Assembly (NCBI GenBank): GCA_019912965.1 | Contig: JAIOHM010000200.1 | Span: 1-64,000 of the forward strand | Reading direction: 5' to 3' | DNA from: Anaerolineae bacterium | GTDB lineage: Bacteria > Chloroflexota > Anaerolineae > Aggregatilineales > Phototrophicaceae | DNA: 64,000 nucleotides | In this document: in pieces, positions 17,059 through 26,721 of the stretch | Layout of the letters: every line of letters starts with the position of its first letter | How positions within the stretch are numbered: the stretch's first letter is position 1 | The notes under the pieces: generated by a model | What the model saw: the letters and a program-made list of their open reading frames with translations, nothing else | Told to the model about the DNA's origin: nothing | Databases searched by the model: none | Position numbers and translations under genes: made by a program

Positions 17059-19830
17059 CTAAACTTTCGGCTTATCCGCCGTTTTAGGAGCCAGTGTATC
17101 TACCAGTCGGCGGACTTCGGCCAACAACTGTTCCTGACGATAAGCGCCCTTTTGGAGGATTTGCAAGACGTGGCCGTTGAGCTTCTGCCGATCTTCAGTC
17201 GAAAGATCACGGGCAGTAATTACGATGACAGGCAGTTTATTCCATTCATCAGATTGACGCATTTGCGCTAGGAATTCAAAGCCATCCATACGCGGCATCA
17301 TCAGGTCAAGCAGGATAACTTCCGGTTTGACTAGCGGCAATTTCTCCAATGCATCCTTGCCGTCAATGGCCTCGGTAACTTCGTAGCCTTCTTTTTCCAG
17401 CATCCGGTGAACAATTTCACGGATTTGTGGTTCGTCATCCACCACCATGATTTTGCACATGGGATCATTGCATTCGTACTTACGAAGGGTAGTAACCAAT
17501 TTGTCACGGTCGATAGGCTTCGTCAGATAATCGGAAGCACCCAATGCATAGCCCAGATTTTTATCGCTGACGATGGTCATCATTACTACTGGAATAGATG
17601 CCAGTTCGGAGTCGGCCTTCAAGGCATTCAGAACAGCCCACCCGTCCATACCCGGCATCATGACATCCAGCGTAATCACATCTGGTCGACGGTCGCGGGC
17701 AGCCTTTAAACCATCCTGACCACTGCTGGCTGTGCGGACATTGAAGCCTTCTTTGGTCAGAAAACGGGTTACCAATTCGCGCACAGAGGGGTCATCATCA
17801 ATCACCAGAACGGTGCTGGCACCCACCGGAATGGGCATCATTTTCACTTCTGGATCAACTTTTGTGGGAGCAAACACACTGTCATCTTCCACTTTGACAG
17901 ACTTTACGGGAAGGGTAACGGTAAAGCTAGACCCCACCTGCTGTTGACTGGTCACCGTGATGTCGCCGCCTAGCATCTGGGCAAAGCGACGGCTGATGGA
18001 AAGCCCTAACCCTGTGCCGCCATATTTCCGGGTTGTTGAAGAATCAGCCTGCGAGAAATCCTTGAACAACTTTTCCAATTGTTCAGCGTTCATACCGATA
18101 CCCGAATCGCTGACTGTGAAAACCATCCACTCCTGGTTAGCAAATTGACGGGAATCCACATCCAGTTTGATTGTTCCATTTTCAGTGAACTTGCTGGCAT
18201 TACTAAGAAGGTTAAACAGGATTTGCCGGGTCTTGGTCAGATCAGTAAACATCTCCGGTAAACCATCTGGGCAAGTGACTTCCAGGGTATTATGCTTTTT
18301 CTCAACCATCGGTGTGATGGTGCTGGTCACATCAGCAATCATCGGATTGATCTCAACTTTTTCCAGAAACAGTTCCATCTTGCCTGCCTCGATCTTGGAA
18401 AGGTCGAGGATATCGTTAATGAGTGAGAGCAAATGGGTAGCGGCTGTCTGGATTTTCTTCAGGTCAGGGATAAATTCATCGTTCCCTTCATCAACCATTT
18501 CCTCTTCAATCAGTTCGCTGTAACCAATGATGGCATTCAGCGGAGTACGCAGTTCATGGCTCATGTTCGCCAGAAAGGTGCTTTTAGAGCGATTGGCTTC
18601 GAGCGCCTGATCACGCGCCAGCATTAGCTCAGTAGCAATGTTGTTGAACGAAACGGCTACCTGCGAAAGTTCATCCTGGCTGTCGATTTCAAATGTGTTG
18701 CCGAAATTACCTTTCACCATACGCTGCGATGCCCTATCGAGGCTGACGATGGTACGCTGCACCGACAGATAAAAACCAACAAACAGATAAGCAGTTGCAG
18801 CCAGCGCAGCAATTGCCACGACAAGAACAACTGTCCGCCGCTGTATGAAGTCGTTGATACGAGATTGCAGCAAATCATCCAGTGCGGGCGATACCTGATC
18901 GTAGAATTTAAAACCCGCATCAATCGTGGCTGTAACAGCCTCGTTAAAACTATCTGCCTTCAGCCGAATGGTGCCAAAAGAGAAAGCATTGCCCGTTGGA
19001 GAACGCCAATTGATAAGCTCGGTGGATACTAATGACAGAAAGGAATCAACGGCTGCCAGATTAGCGGTAAGGCTGGGTTGTAATCGTTCACCCAAAGACG
19101 GATTGAGATCAAAAGCGTAGCCAAGTCCACTGCGGTTCGATTGCACTGTAGAATTGACCAGTTCCGATAAAATGCCCAGGCGCGTTCGATCCTGGGAAGT
19201 AATCTGACCATTCACCGTAACCTGTAACCCAAAGATGCGAATTTGATTGAGATAGTTCGCAGCCAGCGGCAGTTTAGTAATGACTGTATCCATCAAATAG
19301 TAACTGTCGATGTCTGGGTCGAGGATCAAGTTGGAATTATTGCCGGAAATCGTAATCAAACTGAGGATGCTGTTCGTCAGCGCATTGTGCCGCGCAATAT
19401 TTTGTTCAAGCGAAAGAGTCAACCCATCTTGTTTGAGGGCATTCCATTCTCTTTTGAGATTCACCCAATCATTCTGAATATCCAATTGTTCGCCATAAGT
19501 TGCGTCGACAGCATCAACCGCTGCAATGACTGTGTTAATTTGCCCTTCATTGTCCATCAGCGCCCGACGAAACGAAGTATCACCCGCCAGAATTGCACTG
19601 CTCAGGCTGGCATGCGCTTGTATGGATTGCAGTAAATCCAACACCGGGTCATTATAAATTAGCCCCAACTGCTCTTTGGCAGAGAAATCAATATCTTCGT
19701 TTATTTTGGCGATGAATTGATATAACGCCACAATTAACGGGATGAGCATCAACAACCCGATTAGCATGAATTTTTGTGGGTATTTGAGCCGCCCCATCAA
19801 CATACGGGCCGGATTAAAGAAAGCGACCAT
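17059..19830 (-). CDS. Hybrid sensor histidine kinase with two receiver domains
   Basis: A 923-residue membrane sensor. Membrane helices at about 20-40 and 333-355 bracket a ~290-residue helical extracytoplasmic sensor. A HAMP domain (~355-407) and a HisKA domain follow, with the phospho-acceptor His in FLANMSHELRTPLN (about residue 425). A HATPase with DSGIGM and GGTGLGLSI boxes comes next. Two receiver domains end the protein: VLVIDDDPSVREL...LDVMMPGMDG and IMVVDDEPQIREI...LDLMMPRMDG, each with its Asp and Lys. No output domain or partner regulator is next to it, so it may phosphorylate a distant protein. The ATG at 19830 has AAAGG at seven bases; ATG 19845 is an alternative. Confidence 0.93.
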   Translation of the reverse strand: MVAFFNPARMLMGRLKYPQKFMLIGLLMLIPLIVALYQFIAKINEDIDFSAKEQLGLIYNDPVLDLLQSIQAHASLSSAILAGDTSFRRALMDNEGQINTVIAAVDAVDATYGEQLDIQNDWVNLKREWNALKQDGLTLSLEQNIARHNALTNSILSLITISGNNSNLILDPDIDSYYLMDTVITKLPLAANYLNQIRIFGLQVTVNGQITSQDRTRLGILSELVNSTVQSNRSGLGYAFDLNPSLGERLQPSLTANLAAVDSFLSLVSTELINWRSPTGNAFSFGTIRLKADSFNEAVTATIDAGFKFYDQVSPALDDLLQSRINDFIQRRTVVLVVAIAALAATAYLFVGFYLSVQRTIVSLDRASQRMVKGNFGNTFEIDSQDELSQVAVSFNNIATELMLARDQALEANRSKSTFLANMSHELRTPLNAIIGYSELIEEEMVDEGNDEFIPDLKKIQTAATHLLSLINDILDLSKIEAGKMELFLEKVEINPMIADVTSTITPMVEKKHNTLEVTCPDGLPEMFTDLTKTRQILFNLLSNASKFTENGTIKLDVDSRQFANQEWMVFTVSDSGIGMNAEQLEKLFKDFSQADSSTTRKYGGTGLGLSISRRFAQMLGGDITVTSQQQVGSSFTVTLPVKSVKVEDDSVFAPTKVDPEVKMMPIPVGASTVLVIDDDPSVRELVTRFLTKEGFNVRTASSGQDGLKAARDRRPDVITLDVMMPGMDGWAVLNALKADSELASIPVVMMTIVSDKNLGYALGASDYLTKPIDRDKLVTTLRKYECNDPMCKIMVVDDEPQIREIVHRMLEKEGYEVTEAIDGKDALEKLPLVKPEVILLDLMMPRMDGFEFLAQMRQSDEWNKLPVIVITARDLSTEDRQKLNGHVLQILQKGAYRQEQLLAEVRRLVDTLAPKTADKPKV

Positions 19831-19931
19831 AAACGAACCTTTCATCCACGCAGGTTTGCAGCACTGCTAACTTTTACATCATATTAGATTTTTGCGAAAC
19901 CGATGGTTTAGAACTCCAAGCCTTCCAAAAG

Positions 19932-19937
19932 TATAAT
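19932..19937 (+). promoter_or_regulatory. -10 element before the sugar-kinase fusion gene
   Basis: A perfect TATAAT. Transcription would begin near 19943-19945, which makes the ATG at 19944 unusable or leaderless and favours the TTG start at 19974 with its AAAGGAG. A clear -35 hexamer is not visible. Confidence 0.5.
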
Positions 19938-19973
19938 TGGGGAATGTCATTTAACCCTCAAAGGAGCTTTACT

Positions 19974-21899
19974 TTGAAAATCTTTGTTCCAGGGCGCATC
20001 TGTTTGCTGGGAGAACACTCGGATTGGGCGGGGGGCTACCGCCGCACCAACGCCGATATTGAGAAAGGCTACGCCATTATCGCCGGGACGAACCAGGGCA
20101 TTTATGCTGAAGTCCAGCCTCATCCCAATGCGCTGATCCTGACTGCCACCACCCCGGATGGTGTAAAACAAGAGCCATATGAAATCCCGATGGAGCCAAA
20201 AGCGCTATTGGAAGAGGCCGAAAAAGGCGGGTTCTGGAGTTATATCGCCGGAGTCGCCTACCAGATTTTGACACATTATCATGTGCGCGGGTTGGTGATT
20301 GATAACTACAAAACAGATATGCCCGTCAAAAAAGGGCTATCCTCCAGCGCGGCGATTTGCGTGCTGACGGCGCGGGCGTTTAATCGGATTTATGATCTAA
20401 AGATGACGATTCGCGGTGAGATGGAAATGGCCTATCAGGGCGAAATTTTGACGCCCTCACGCTGCGGACGCATGGATCAGGGTTGTGCTTATGGTAACCG
20501 TCCAGTGTTAATGACGTTTGACGGTGACCGTTTAGATACGACTGAACTGCACGTCAAGCGCGATTTGCATTTTGTGATCGTGGATTTGCAGGCCAAGAAA
20601 GATACCAAGAAAATCCTGGCGGATTTGAACCGCTGCTACCCATTCGCCCGCGATGAGGTTGAGCGAGGTGTTCAACAACTGTTGGGGTCGATCAACAAGC
20701 AGATTTCACATCAAGCCATTGATGCCTTAATGCAAGGTGATGCTGAGAGACTCGGCAGTCTGATGACTGAAGCCCAAACTTATTTCAATCAATATGCTGC
20801 CCCCGCTTGCCCGGAAGAATTGACCGCCCCGGTACTGAATCGGGTGCTGAATTACGAACCATTGAAACCATATATTTGGGGTGGCAAAGGCGTAGGGTCG
20901 CAAGGGGATGGCACAGGACAGTTTTTGGTACGCAGCGAGGCCGACCAGCAAAAGGTGATTGAAATCATTGAACGGGATTTGCATCTGTCATGCCTCAAGC
21001 TGACGCTCTATGCCGGAGCGAAAGTTCGCAAAGCGGTCATCCCGGCAGCAGGATTCGGCACACGCTTGTTTCCGGCAACCAAAGCCACTAAGAAAGAACT
21101 GTTCCCCATCGTTGATCGAGACGGAATCGCCAAGCCCGCGATTTTACTGATCGTAGAAGAAGCCCTCGAAGCCGGCTTGGACGAGGTGATTATTGTGGTA
21201 CAGGCCGAGGATTTGCCTGCATTCGAGTCCTTGTTTCAGTCGCAGGTCAGCATCGAAAATTTCAACAAACTGCCGCCCCATTTTCAGGCGTATTCCAAAA
21301 AACTGCTTGAGATGGGACAAAAGATACGCTTCGCCATTCAGCCTGTGCAAGATGGGCTGGGGCACGCGGTTTATTGCGCCCGCGAACTGGTTGGAAATGA
21401 ACCATTTTTGCTAATGTTGGGCGACCATCTATACCGCTCAGATAGTGACCGATCCTGTGCCCAGCAGTTATTGGAAGCCTACAGCCACCACAGTACCAGC
21501 GTGATCGGTGTCCGACGAACAGCCGAGTCAGAAATCGGCAACTTTGGCACAGTGGCCGGGCACTGGGGCGAAAATCAAAACCTGATGCACATCACCGAAT
21601 TTGCCGAAAAACCAACTATTGAATATGCACGAGCCAACCTTCAGGTATCAGGATTAGGCAATGCCGAATACCTGACTGTGTTCGGGCAGTATGTGGTCAA
21701 GCCACAGGTATTTGATTATCTGGAAGAACACATTAAAAATAATGTGCGTGAATATGGCGAGTTCCAGCTAACTTCTGCACTGGATCGTTTACGACAGGAA
21801 GATGGTTTTATGGGGTTGATGATGGATGGCAAACGCTACGATATTGGTCTGCCAGAACACTATCTGGAAACACTACAATCGTTCAGAGGGGAAGTGTGA
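19974..21899 (+). CDS. GHMP sugar kinase fused to UTP--sugar-1-phosphate nucleotidyltransferase
   Basis: A 641-residue two-domain enzyme. Residues ~1-345 are a GHMP kinase of the galactokinase type: KIFVPGRICLLGEHSDWAGG at the start, the phosphate loop KKGLSSSAAICV near residue 110, and a C-terminal GGKGVGSQGDGTG motif. Residues ~355-641 are a GalU/RfbA-like nucleotidyltransferase: KAVIPAAGFGTRLFPATKATKKELFPIV, GLGHAVYCA and a metal-binding LGDHLY. One chain could thus turn a free sugar into the 1-phosphate and then the NDP-sugar. FKP fuses similar activities in the reverse order. The TTG start at 19974 has AAAGGAG and gives the family-typical beginning; an ATG at 19944 is in frame. Sugar and nucleotide are unknown. 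Confidence 0.88.
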   Translation: MKIFVPGRICLLGEHSDWAGGYRRTNADIEKGYAIIAGTNQGIYAEVQPHPNALILTATTPDGVKQEPYEIPMEPKALLEEAEKGGFWSYIAGVAYQILTHYHVRGLVIDNYKTDMPVKKGLSSSAAICVLTARAFNRIYDLKMTIRGEMEMAYQGEILTPSRCGRMDQGCAYGNRPVLMTFDGDRLDTTELHVKRDLHFVIVDLQAKKDTKKILADLNRCYPFARDEVERGVQQLLGSINKQISHQAIDALMQGDAERLGSLMTEAQTYFNQYAAPACPEELTAPVLNRVLNYEPLKPYIWGGKGVGSQGDGTGQFLVRSEADQQKVIEIIERDLHLSCLKLTLYAGAKVRKAVIPAAGFGTRLFPATKATKKELFPIVDRDGIAKPAILLIVEEALEAGLDEVIIVVQAEDLPAFESLFQSQVSIENFNKLPPHFQAYSKKLLEMGQKIRFAIQPVQDGLGHAVYCARELVGNEPFLLMLGDHLYRSDSDRSCAQQLLEAYSHHSTSVIGVRRTAESEIGNFGTVAGHWGENQNLMHITEFAEKPTIEYARANLQVSGLGNAEYLTVFGQYVVKPQVFDYLEEHIKNNVREYGEFQLTSALDRLRQEDGFMGLMMDGKRYDIGLPEHYLETLQSFRGEV

Positions 21900-22010
21900 A
21901 CATGAATTATTCATCAAAATCAAAATCCATACGGAAGTATAACGTTCGCTGTTCAAAGCCTGTGGTACTATGGGCATAGACGCAATCATAAGCGAAGAGG
22001 CTTTATCCAC

Positions 22011-22637
22011 ATGTCAACCGAAGCCACCAGCAAGGTGCAGGCTTACAAGGCAATCATTCAGCAAAAAATCCAGAAAGTCCTGAGCGAATTTGCCGAAGGC
22101 GCAATCAGCCGGGAACAATTCCATGCTATCTACGAACGTTACACCAGTCAGTTAGCATTGGCTGATATGGCTGCTTTGAGCAAAGCGCCAGATGCCGTGA
22201 TGGGTATGATGCAAGACGGACAATCCACAATTGCCGTCAAAGAAGCCCATATGGGCAAGGCTATCGGCATGACCATTTACAATAATCGCAATGGTACGCT
22301 GCTGGAGACGTTAGGCGAATTCGATGTTCCGCCAGACAAACTCGCACCAATTTTGAACGACTTCACCATGCTCATGGAAAGCGGTAGACGGGTTGACCGC
22401 GAAATCCGCAAGATTAGTGCCAAACAGTGGTTAATGTTCGCTGCTGGACGTTTTACCACCGTCGTCACGCTGTTTCACAACGAGCCTTCGGATTTACAAA
22501 GCCGGGAGATTGAACGGCTGCACCACGATTTTGAGGAAGCCAATCAGGTTTTCTTCAAAGGGGCGTCGGTGGATGCCAGCAAACTGGCATATCCATTCCT
22601 GGTGTTTGTCGAGCGGAAAATGAAGGGTGTAAAATAA
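22011..22637 (+). CDS. Hypothetical protein, 208 aa
   Basis: No family recognised. A soluble 208-residue protein with a helical N-terminal third (KVQAYKAIIQQKIQKVLSEFAEG), a central beta segment (GKAIGMTIYNNRNGTLLETLGEF) and a C-terminal helix-rich part with RKISAKQWLMFAAGRFTTVV. GAAGAGG lies about ten bases before the ATG, and a TACTAT -10-like hexamer lies at 21966-21971. A strong terminator follows directly. The central segment reminds me of small GTPase-associated roadblock-like folds, but there is not enough to assign it. Confidence 0.8.
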   Translation: MSTEATSKVQAYKAIIQQKIQKVLSEFAEGAISREQFHAIYERYTSQLALADMAALSKAPDAVMGMMQDGQSTIAVKEAHMGKAIGMTIYNNRNGTLLETLGEFDVPPDKLAPILNDFTMLMESGRRVDREIRKISAKQWLMFAAGRFTTVVTLFHNEPSDLQSREIERLHHDFEEANQVFFKGASVDASKLAYPFLVFVERKMKGVK

Positions 22638-22642
22638 TTCTC

Positions 22643-22672
22643 AGAGGCGCAACCAGTTGCGCCTCTTTTTTT
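22643..22672 (+). terminator. Strong intrinsic terminator
   Basis: GAGGCGCAAC and GTTGCGCCTC are perfect 10-base arms around CA, followed by seven T. It ends the gene at 22011-22637. The opposite LysM gene ends 12 bases further on. Confidence 0.92.
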
Positions 22673-22684
22673 ATCACAGATTAT

Positions 22685-23503
22685 CTAACCCGCGTCTGAG
22701 CTATCCACTATAATATCCGCGCCATCATAAGGCGGGCAGCTTGAGGGAATGACCAATGTTTGCCCCGGAAAGATACGGCTTGGGTTCGTCAGATTGTTAG
22801 CATCCGAGAGGCAAAGCGCCTGTACATTATTGCCGGATGCGATCCGGTCAAGAATGTCCAGCGGTTGGACGATGTACAGAATGTCCCCCGGCCCGGCACT
22901 CACACCGCCACCACCCTGACCCAATTCCTGATCGGTGCTGTTCAGATTTTGCGGAACGGTCAGCGCCGGAAACTGTCCATAAGCTGGCGCATCTGCCGGG
23001 ATGATAAGCACTTGTCCGATTTCGATAATGTCGCGTGGGCCGATTTCATTGGCAACAGCAATAGCTACCGACGAAATGTTCAACTCCTGCCCAATGGTAT
23101 CCAGCGTATCACCGCGCGTTACGGTGTAGGTCGTATCGTTGGGGCCGGGTTCAGGCGCACTATCTCCACCGCCCTGACCTAAATCTCCGCTGCCAGCAAC
23201 CGATCCCCCACTATCATCCTCGCGCGGGTTGGTTACAAAATCCAGACCATCATAACGTGGGCACGAATAGTCGATGACCAACTGCTGGCCCGGCTTGATT
23301 TCATTACCAGCACCCAGATCATTGGCAGCAGCCAGACACGATGTTTGCACATCAAAACGGGCAGCGATTGAATCCAGAATATCGCCGCGTTCGACGGTAT
23401 ATTGTGAAGGGTTATCATCCTGTGCAAAGGCACTAAAGGCCAATGTGAACATCAGGATTGAGATTATCAGGAGGATAAGACGTGATGGGCGATGCATAAA
23501 CAT
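22685..23503 (-). CDS. Secreted protein with three LysM domains
   Basis: A 272-residue protein with a signal peptide (residues 1-28, ending FSAFAQ). Three LysM modules follow at about 33-80, 125-170 and 205-250, each with the pattern YTVxRGDxLDxIA ... N ... I.PGQ.LVIP. Gly/Pro-rich linkers (GQGGGDSAPEPGP) separate them. The first and third modules carry a Cys pair (TSCLAA...YSCP; ALCLS...SSCP) that could form disulfides outside the cell. LysM binds N-acetylglucosamine polymers, so it probably attaches to the wall or a sheath polysaccharide. No catalytic domain is present. Confidence 0.92.
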   Translation of the reverse strand: MFMHRPSRLILLIISILMFTLAFSAFAQDDNPSQYTVERGDILDSIAARFDVQTSCLAAANDLGAGNEIKPGQQLVIDYSCPRYDGLDFVTNPREDDSGGSVAGSGDLGQGGGDSAPEPGPNDTTYTVTRGDTLDTIGQELNISSVAIAVANEIGPRDIIEIGQVLIIPADAPAYGQFPALTVPQNLNSTDQELGQGGGGVSAGPGDILYIVQPLDILDRIASGNNVQALCLSDANNLTNPSRIFPGQTLVIPSSCPPYDGADIIVDSSDAG

Positions 23504-23734
23504 TTCTCCACATATAAAGGAGGGTTTTACTCATTATATGAACAATCAGTCACACAGCAAATAGGACTGCGGATGGAAGATGGTTTAATTTCGAGGATAT
23601 GCTATGCTTACAATGAGGGGCGAACCCCAATAATACGGGGACATCGCAACCAACCTTTCCTGTAGACTCGTATATTGAATGTAGAGACACTTCCAAGTGT
23701 GTCCACGCTGTTATAAAAACGGGGCGATGCTTTG
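23504..23734. other. Divergent intergenic region with small hairpins
   Basis: No gene is seen. The stretch includes GGGGCGAACCCC (23618-23629), and an imperfect palindrome GACACTTCCAAGTGTGTC at about 23685-23702, of the GTAGAGACAC...GTGTC type that is dispersed in cyanobacterial and other genomes. Confidence 0.4.
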
Positions 23735-24841
23735 ATGAGACGAGGAACGATTTTTGTCCTGTTATTCATCCTGGTCGCGGGTGGGATTGTAGGTGCAAGT
23801 TATTTCCTGCGTTCGCAACCACCGCTGGAAATCACGATTGCTGTAGACCCGCTGGCACGCGAGTGGGTGCAGCAGGCAGTCAACAGTTTGAATGAACCTG
23901 TTGTCAACGCCACCCGGCGGGTCAAGTTCACCATACTCACAGTTGATGATTTAGATGTTTGGCAGCAGGGGCAAACCCAGAATTGGACGGCTACCAATCA
24001 CCCAGATGCATGGCTGGCCGCTTCTAGCCTGTCCACCCAATATGCTCAACAGAATGGTTTACCGCTGGTCGATGTGCAACCTTCGCTGGCGCGCACGGTA
24101 CTGGTTTGGGGCGGTTATGCCAGTCGCGTCGCCGTAGTCACCGCGAATGGCGCAAACCCGCTGGATTGGGAATCAGTCGTTGCAGCAGCCGAAGCTGAAT
24201 TATGGTCAAACCTCGGTGGGGAAGCCGACTGGCGTTTCGTTAAGCTGGCGTTTGCCCAGCCCTCGCGTAAAATTGGCGGTTTGGCTGTATTGCTTTCCGG
24301 CGCAGGCACATTCAACCAATCCACTGCATTTGCCAGCAACATACTCAACAGCGGCGCATTCCGTAACTGGCTGCTGCCAATTGTGCAGAGTGTCCCCAAC
24401 TTCACCACGCTGGGCAGCGATCCAGCGGCCACAATGGCGCGCGGGACATCCACTGTTGAAATCGGCATTTTCCCGGAAGCCCAATGGCTGCTGAATTTAA
24501 ATGGAATGCTGAATAACGAACCGGTTCAACTGAGCTATCCAGCTTATCAATTTACGTTGAATTTCCCCATGTTGCGCTGGCAAGATACAACTACCACTGA
24601 TGACCAGCGCGCAGCCGTTGAACTACTGGGTAATACGCTGGCAAGTGCGGCACAGCAGGCTAAATTGGTCGAGTACGGCCTGCGCCCCGTTAGCGGCGAA
24701 CCGGAAGAAGCCACCGCCCCACTCTTTGCGGCGGGTATTCCCTACGGCATCCAATTGATACCCAATTATGGGCAAATGGTTGAAATACCCTCCCGCACAG
24801 ACGCACAAGGCCTTATCCAGTGGGTCGCATCGAACCAGTAA
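23735..24841 (+). CDS. Extracellular solute-binding protein (membrane-anchored)
   Basis: A 368-residue protein with one N-terminal membrane helix (residues 5-25) and then a type-2 periplasmic-binding-protein fold starting LEITIAVDPLAREWVQQAVNSLN. This resembles bacterial extracellular solute-binding proteins of the SBP_bac_11/molybdate type. There is no lipobox Cys, so it stays anchored by the helix. The next gene, a related SBP fused to VWA, starts 23 bases downstream with its own ribosome site, so the two form an operon. No ABC permease is nearby, so a sensing or adhesion role is as likely as transport. The start is ATG at 23735, preceded by an in-frame TTG. Confidence 0.82.
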   Translation: MRRGTIFVLLFILVAGGIVGASYFLRSQPPLEITIAVDPLAREWVQQAVNSLNEPVVNATRRVKFTILTVDDLDVWQQGQTQNWTATNHPDAWLAASSLSTQYAQQNGLPLVDVQPSLARTVLVWGGYASRVAVVTANGANPLDWESVVAAAEAELWSNLGGEADWRFVKLAFAQPSRKIGGLAVLLSGAGTFNQSTAFASNILNSGAFRNWLLPIVQSVPNFTTLGSDPAATMARGTSTVEIGIFPEAQWLLNLNGMLNNEPVQLSYPAYQFTLNFPMLRWQDTTTTDDQRAAVELLGNTLASAAQQAKLVEYGLRPVSGEPEEATAPLFAAGIPYGIQLIPNYGQMVEIPSRTDAQGLIQWVASNQ

Positions 24842-24864
24842 CATCACACGAAGGAGTGATATTT

Positions 24865-26634
24865 ATGCATCGTTTTAGACGCTTATTTGTCCTGCTGCTG
24901 GTCGGTTTACTGGCTGCCTGCGATGGTGCCAGCAATTCCAGTGGCACACCACAGGTCAGCCGTCCGGCCAACGCAATCGATGTTTCCATCATCTACGCGC
25001 CAGAGTCCGCCCAATACATGCCGCGCATTATCGAATCGTTCAATTTGCTGTCCTCACAGGGAAAGAACCCGGTTACAGGACAGGCTTACGGTTCGAATGA
25101 GCGTCCGGTCTTCATCACCGATCCGACTAATGGCGCGGGCGGTTCATCCGGCACGGTAATGGAAGGCATCGTCAATGCTATCATCGCCCCTAACAACCGG
25201 AATGTACAGAAACCGGTGATCTTTCAGCCCTCGGTTAGCCACTGGCTAACGCTGGCGAACGAACGCAGCGGACGCGAATTATTTGATCTGGCGAACATTC
25301 AGCCAACAGCTAACGCGCCGGTCGTCATGGCGATCTGGGAAAGCCGTTTGCAGGCCATCCGCGACAAAATTGGTTCCGAGGATGTCGGTTGGGATGATCT
25401 GCTGGCGGTACTGAACAGCCCGAATGGATGGTGCGATTATGGCATCCCGGACTGCCGCCGCACCGTTTACTATGGACATACCGATCCATTCGTCAGTTCC
25501 ACCGGACTCTCAACCCTGATTGCCGAATTTTACGCCGCCGCACGCGAGACGGGTTTTACCGGGCGCGAACTTTCTCTGGCCGAAGTCCGTAATCCGGATA
25601 TACAGGCGGGTGTGCGGAATATTGAACAGTTGATTCGGCACTATTCCATCCGCACTACCGAATTTAAAGAGTATATTGCTCAAGGGCCAAGTTATCTGGA
25701 CTTCGTGGCGTTGGAAGAAAACGACCTGATCTATGTCAATCGTGGTCTGACACAGTATAAACCGCCGGAGAAGCTGGTCGCGCTGTACCCAGAAGAAGGT
25801 ACATTCTGGCACGAGCATCCGTTTGGTGTGGTGAATGCTGATTGGGTCACAACCGAACAGAAAGAGGGTGCAGCGCTCTTTACCCAATATGTGCTGGCCG
25901 ATGCCCAACAGCAGCTTATCATGAGCGAAGGCTTCCGTCCCGTCAACAACAATATCCAGTTGGCCTTTCCGTTTGTCGATGAAAACGGCGTAACCCTCGA
26001 AGGCCCCAAGACAGTATTCGATGTACCATCTTCCGATGTGATTATCGCCATTCAGGAAAGCTGGTCGCTGGTGAAGAAGCAGGCCGACATCATCCTGCTT
26101 ATGGATATTTCGGGGTCGATGTTGGATGAAGACAAAATCGGGCAAGCCAAGCAAGCAGCGCTGCGCTTCCTGGATGAAATGGATTCCAGCAACCGCGTCG
26201 GTCTGACAGTCTTCAGCGATGTCATCTCCACCCGTGTGCCATTGGGCAACTTTGAAACTGTTGAAAGTGATTTACGGGATACCATCAACCGCTTACAGGC
26301 CAATGGTGGTACAGCCCTTTATGCAGCACTGGCACAGGTTGTAGAAGAACTGAACGCGGCAGATTCGGATGATCGCATTCGGGCGGTGGTTGTTCTCAGC
26401 GACGGCGCCGACACCGCCAGCAACGAGCAAAATGTGTTCCTGAATGATGTGTTGCAAGCGATTGAAGTCAGCCGCAGCGCACTCAACCCGGTCATCGTCA
26501 TTCCCGTCGCTTACGGCTCGAATGCCGATATCAGCACCCTCAACAGCATCGCCCGCACCAGCGCAACCACCGTGCAATCGGGTGATCCCAACAACATCTC
26601 GCGTGTGCTGGAAATCATCGGCAGTTTCTTCTAG
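24865..26634 (+). CDS. Lipoprotein: solute-binding domain fused to VWA domain (copy 1)
   Basis: A 589-residue lipoprotein: signal peptide with lipobox LLAAC (Cys near residue 19). A substrate-binding domain (~30-390) starts AIDVSIIYAPESAQYMPRI and contains GWDDLLAVLNSPNGWCDYGIPDC. A VWA domain (~405-589) has a full MIDAS: DISGS, GGTAL and LSDGAD. ATG 24865 has AAGGAG eight bases upstream. The protein is a paralogue of the one at 27321-29156, with the same order and long identical stretches in both domains. Anchored on the outer face, it could bind a ligand and, through metal-dependent VWA, another protein. Operon with the upstream solute-binding gene. Confidence 0.9.
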   Translation: MHRFRRLFVLLLVGLLAACDGASNSSGTPQVSRPANAIDVSIIYAPESAQYMPRIIESFNLLSSQGKNPVTGQAYGSNERPVFITDPTNGAGGSSGTVMEGIVNAIIAPNNRNVQKPVIFQPSVSHWLTLANERSGRELFDLANIQPTANAPVVMAIWESRLQAIRDKIGSEDVGWDDLLAVLNSPNGWCDYGIPDCRRTVYYGHTDPFVSSTGLSTLIAEFYAAARETGFTGRELSLAEVRNPDIQAGVRNIEQLIRHYSIRTTEFKEYIAQGPSYLDFVALEENDLIYVNRGLTQYKPPEKLVALYPEEGTFWHEHPFGVVNADWVTTEQKEGAALFTQYVLADAQQQLIMSEGFRPVNNNIQLAFPFVDENGVTLEGPKTVFDVPSSDVIIAIQESWSLVKKQADIILLMDISGSMLDEDKIGQAKQAALRFLDEMDSSNRVGLTVFSDVISTRVPLGNFETVESDLRDTINRLQANGGTALYAALAQVVEELNAADSDDRIRAVVVLSDGADTASNEQNVFLNDVLQAIEVSRSALNPVIVIPVAYGSNADISTLNSIARTSATTVQSGDPNNISRVLEIIGSFF

Positions 26635-26659
26635 CGTTTGGTTATTCAGTGAATTCCCT

Positions 26660-26694
26660 TTACCCCTTCTATCAATTGCGAGGAAGGGGTAAAA
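26660..26694 (+). terminator. Intrinsic hairpin after the first SBP-VWA gene
   Basis: TACCCCTTC and GAAGGGGTA are perfect 9-base arms around TATCAATTGCGAG, followed by AAAAC. It lies 25 bases after the stop; the lack of T on the plus strand makes it weak. Confidence 0.5.
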
Positions 26695-26721
26695 ACTGAT
26701 TTACGCTAAGGAATTACAAGA

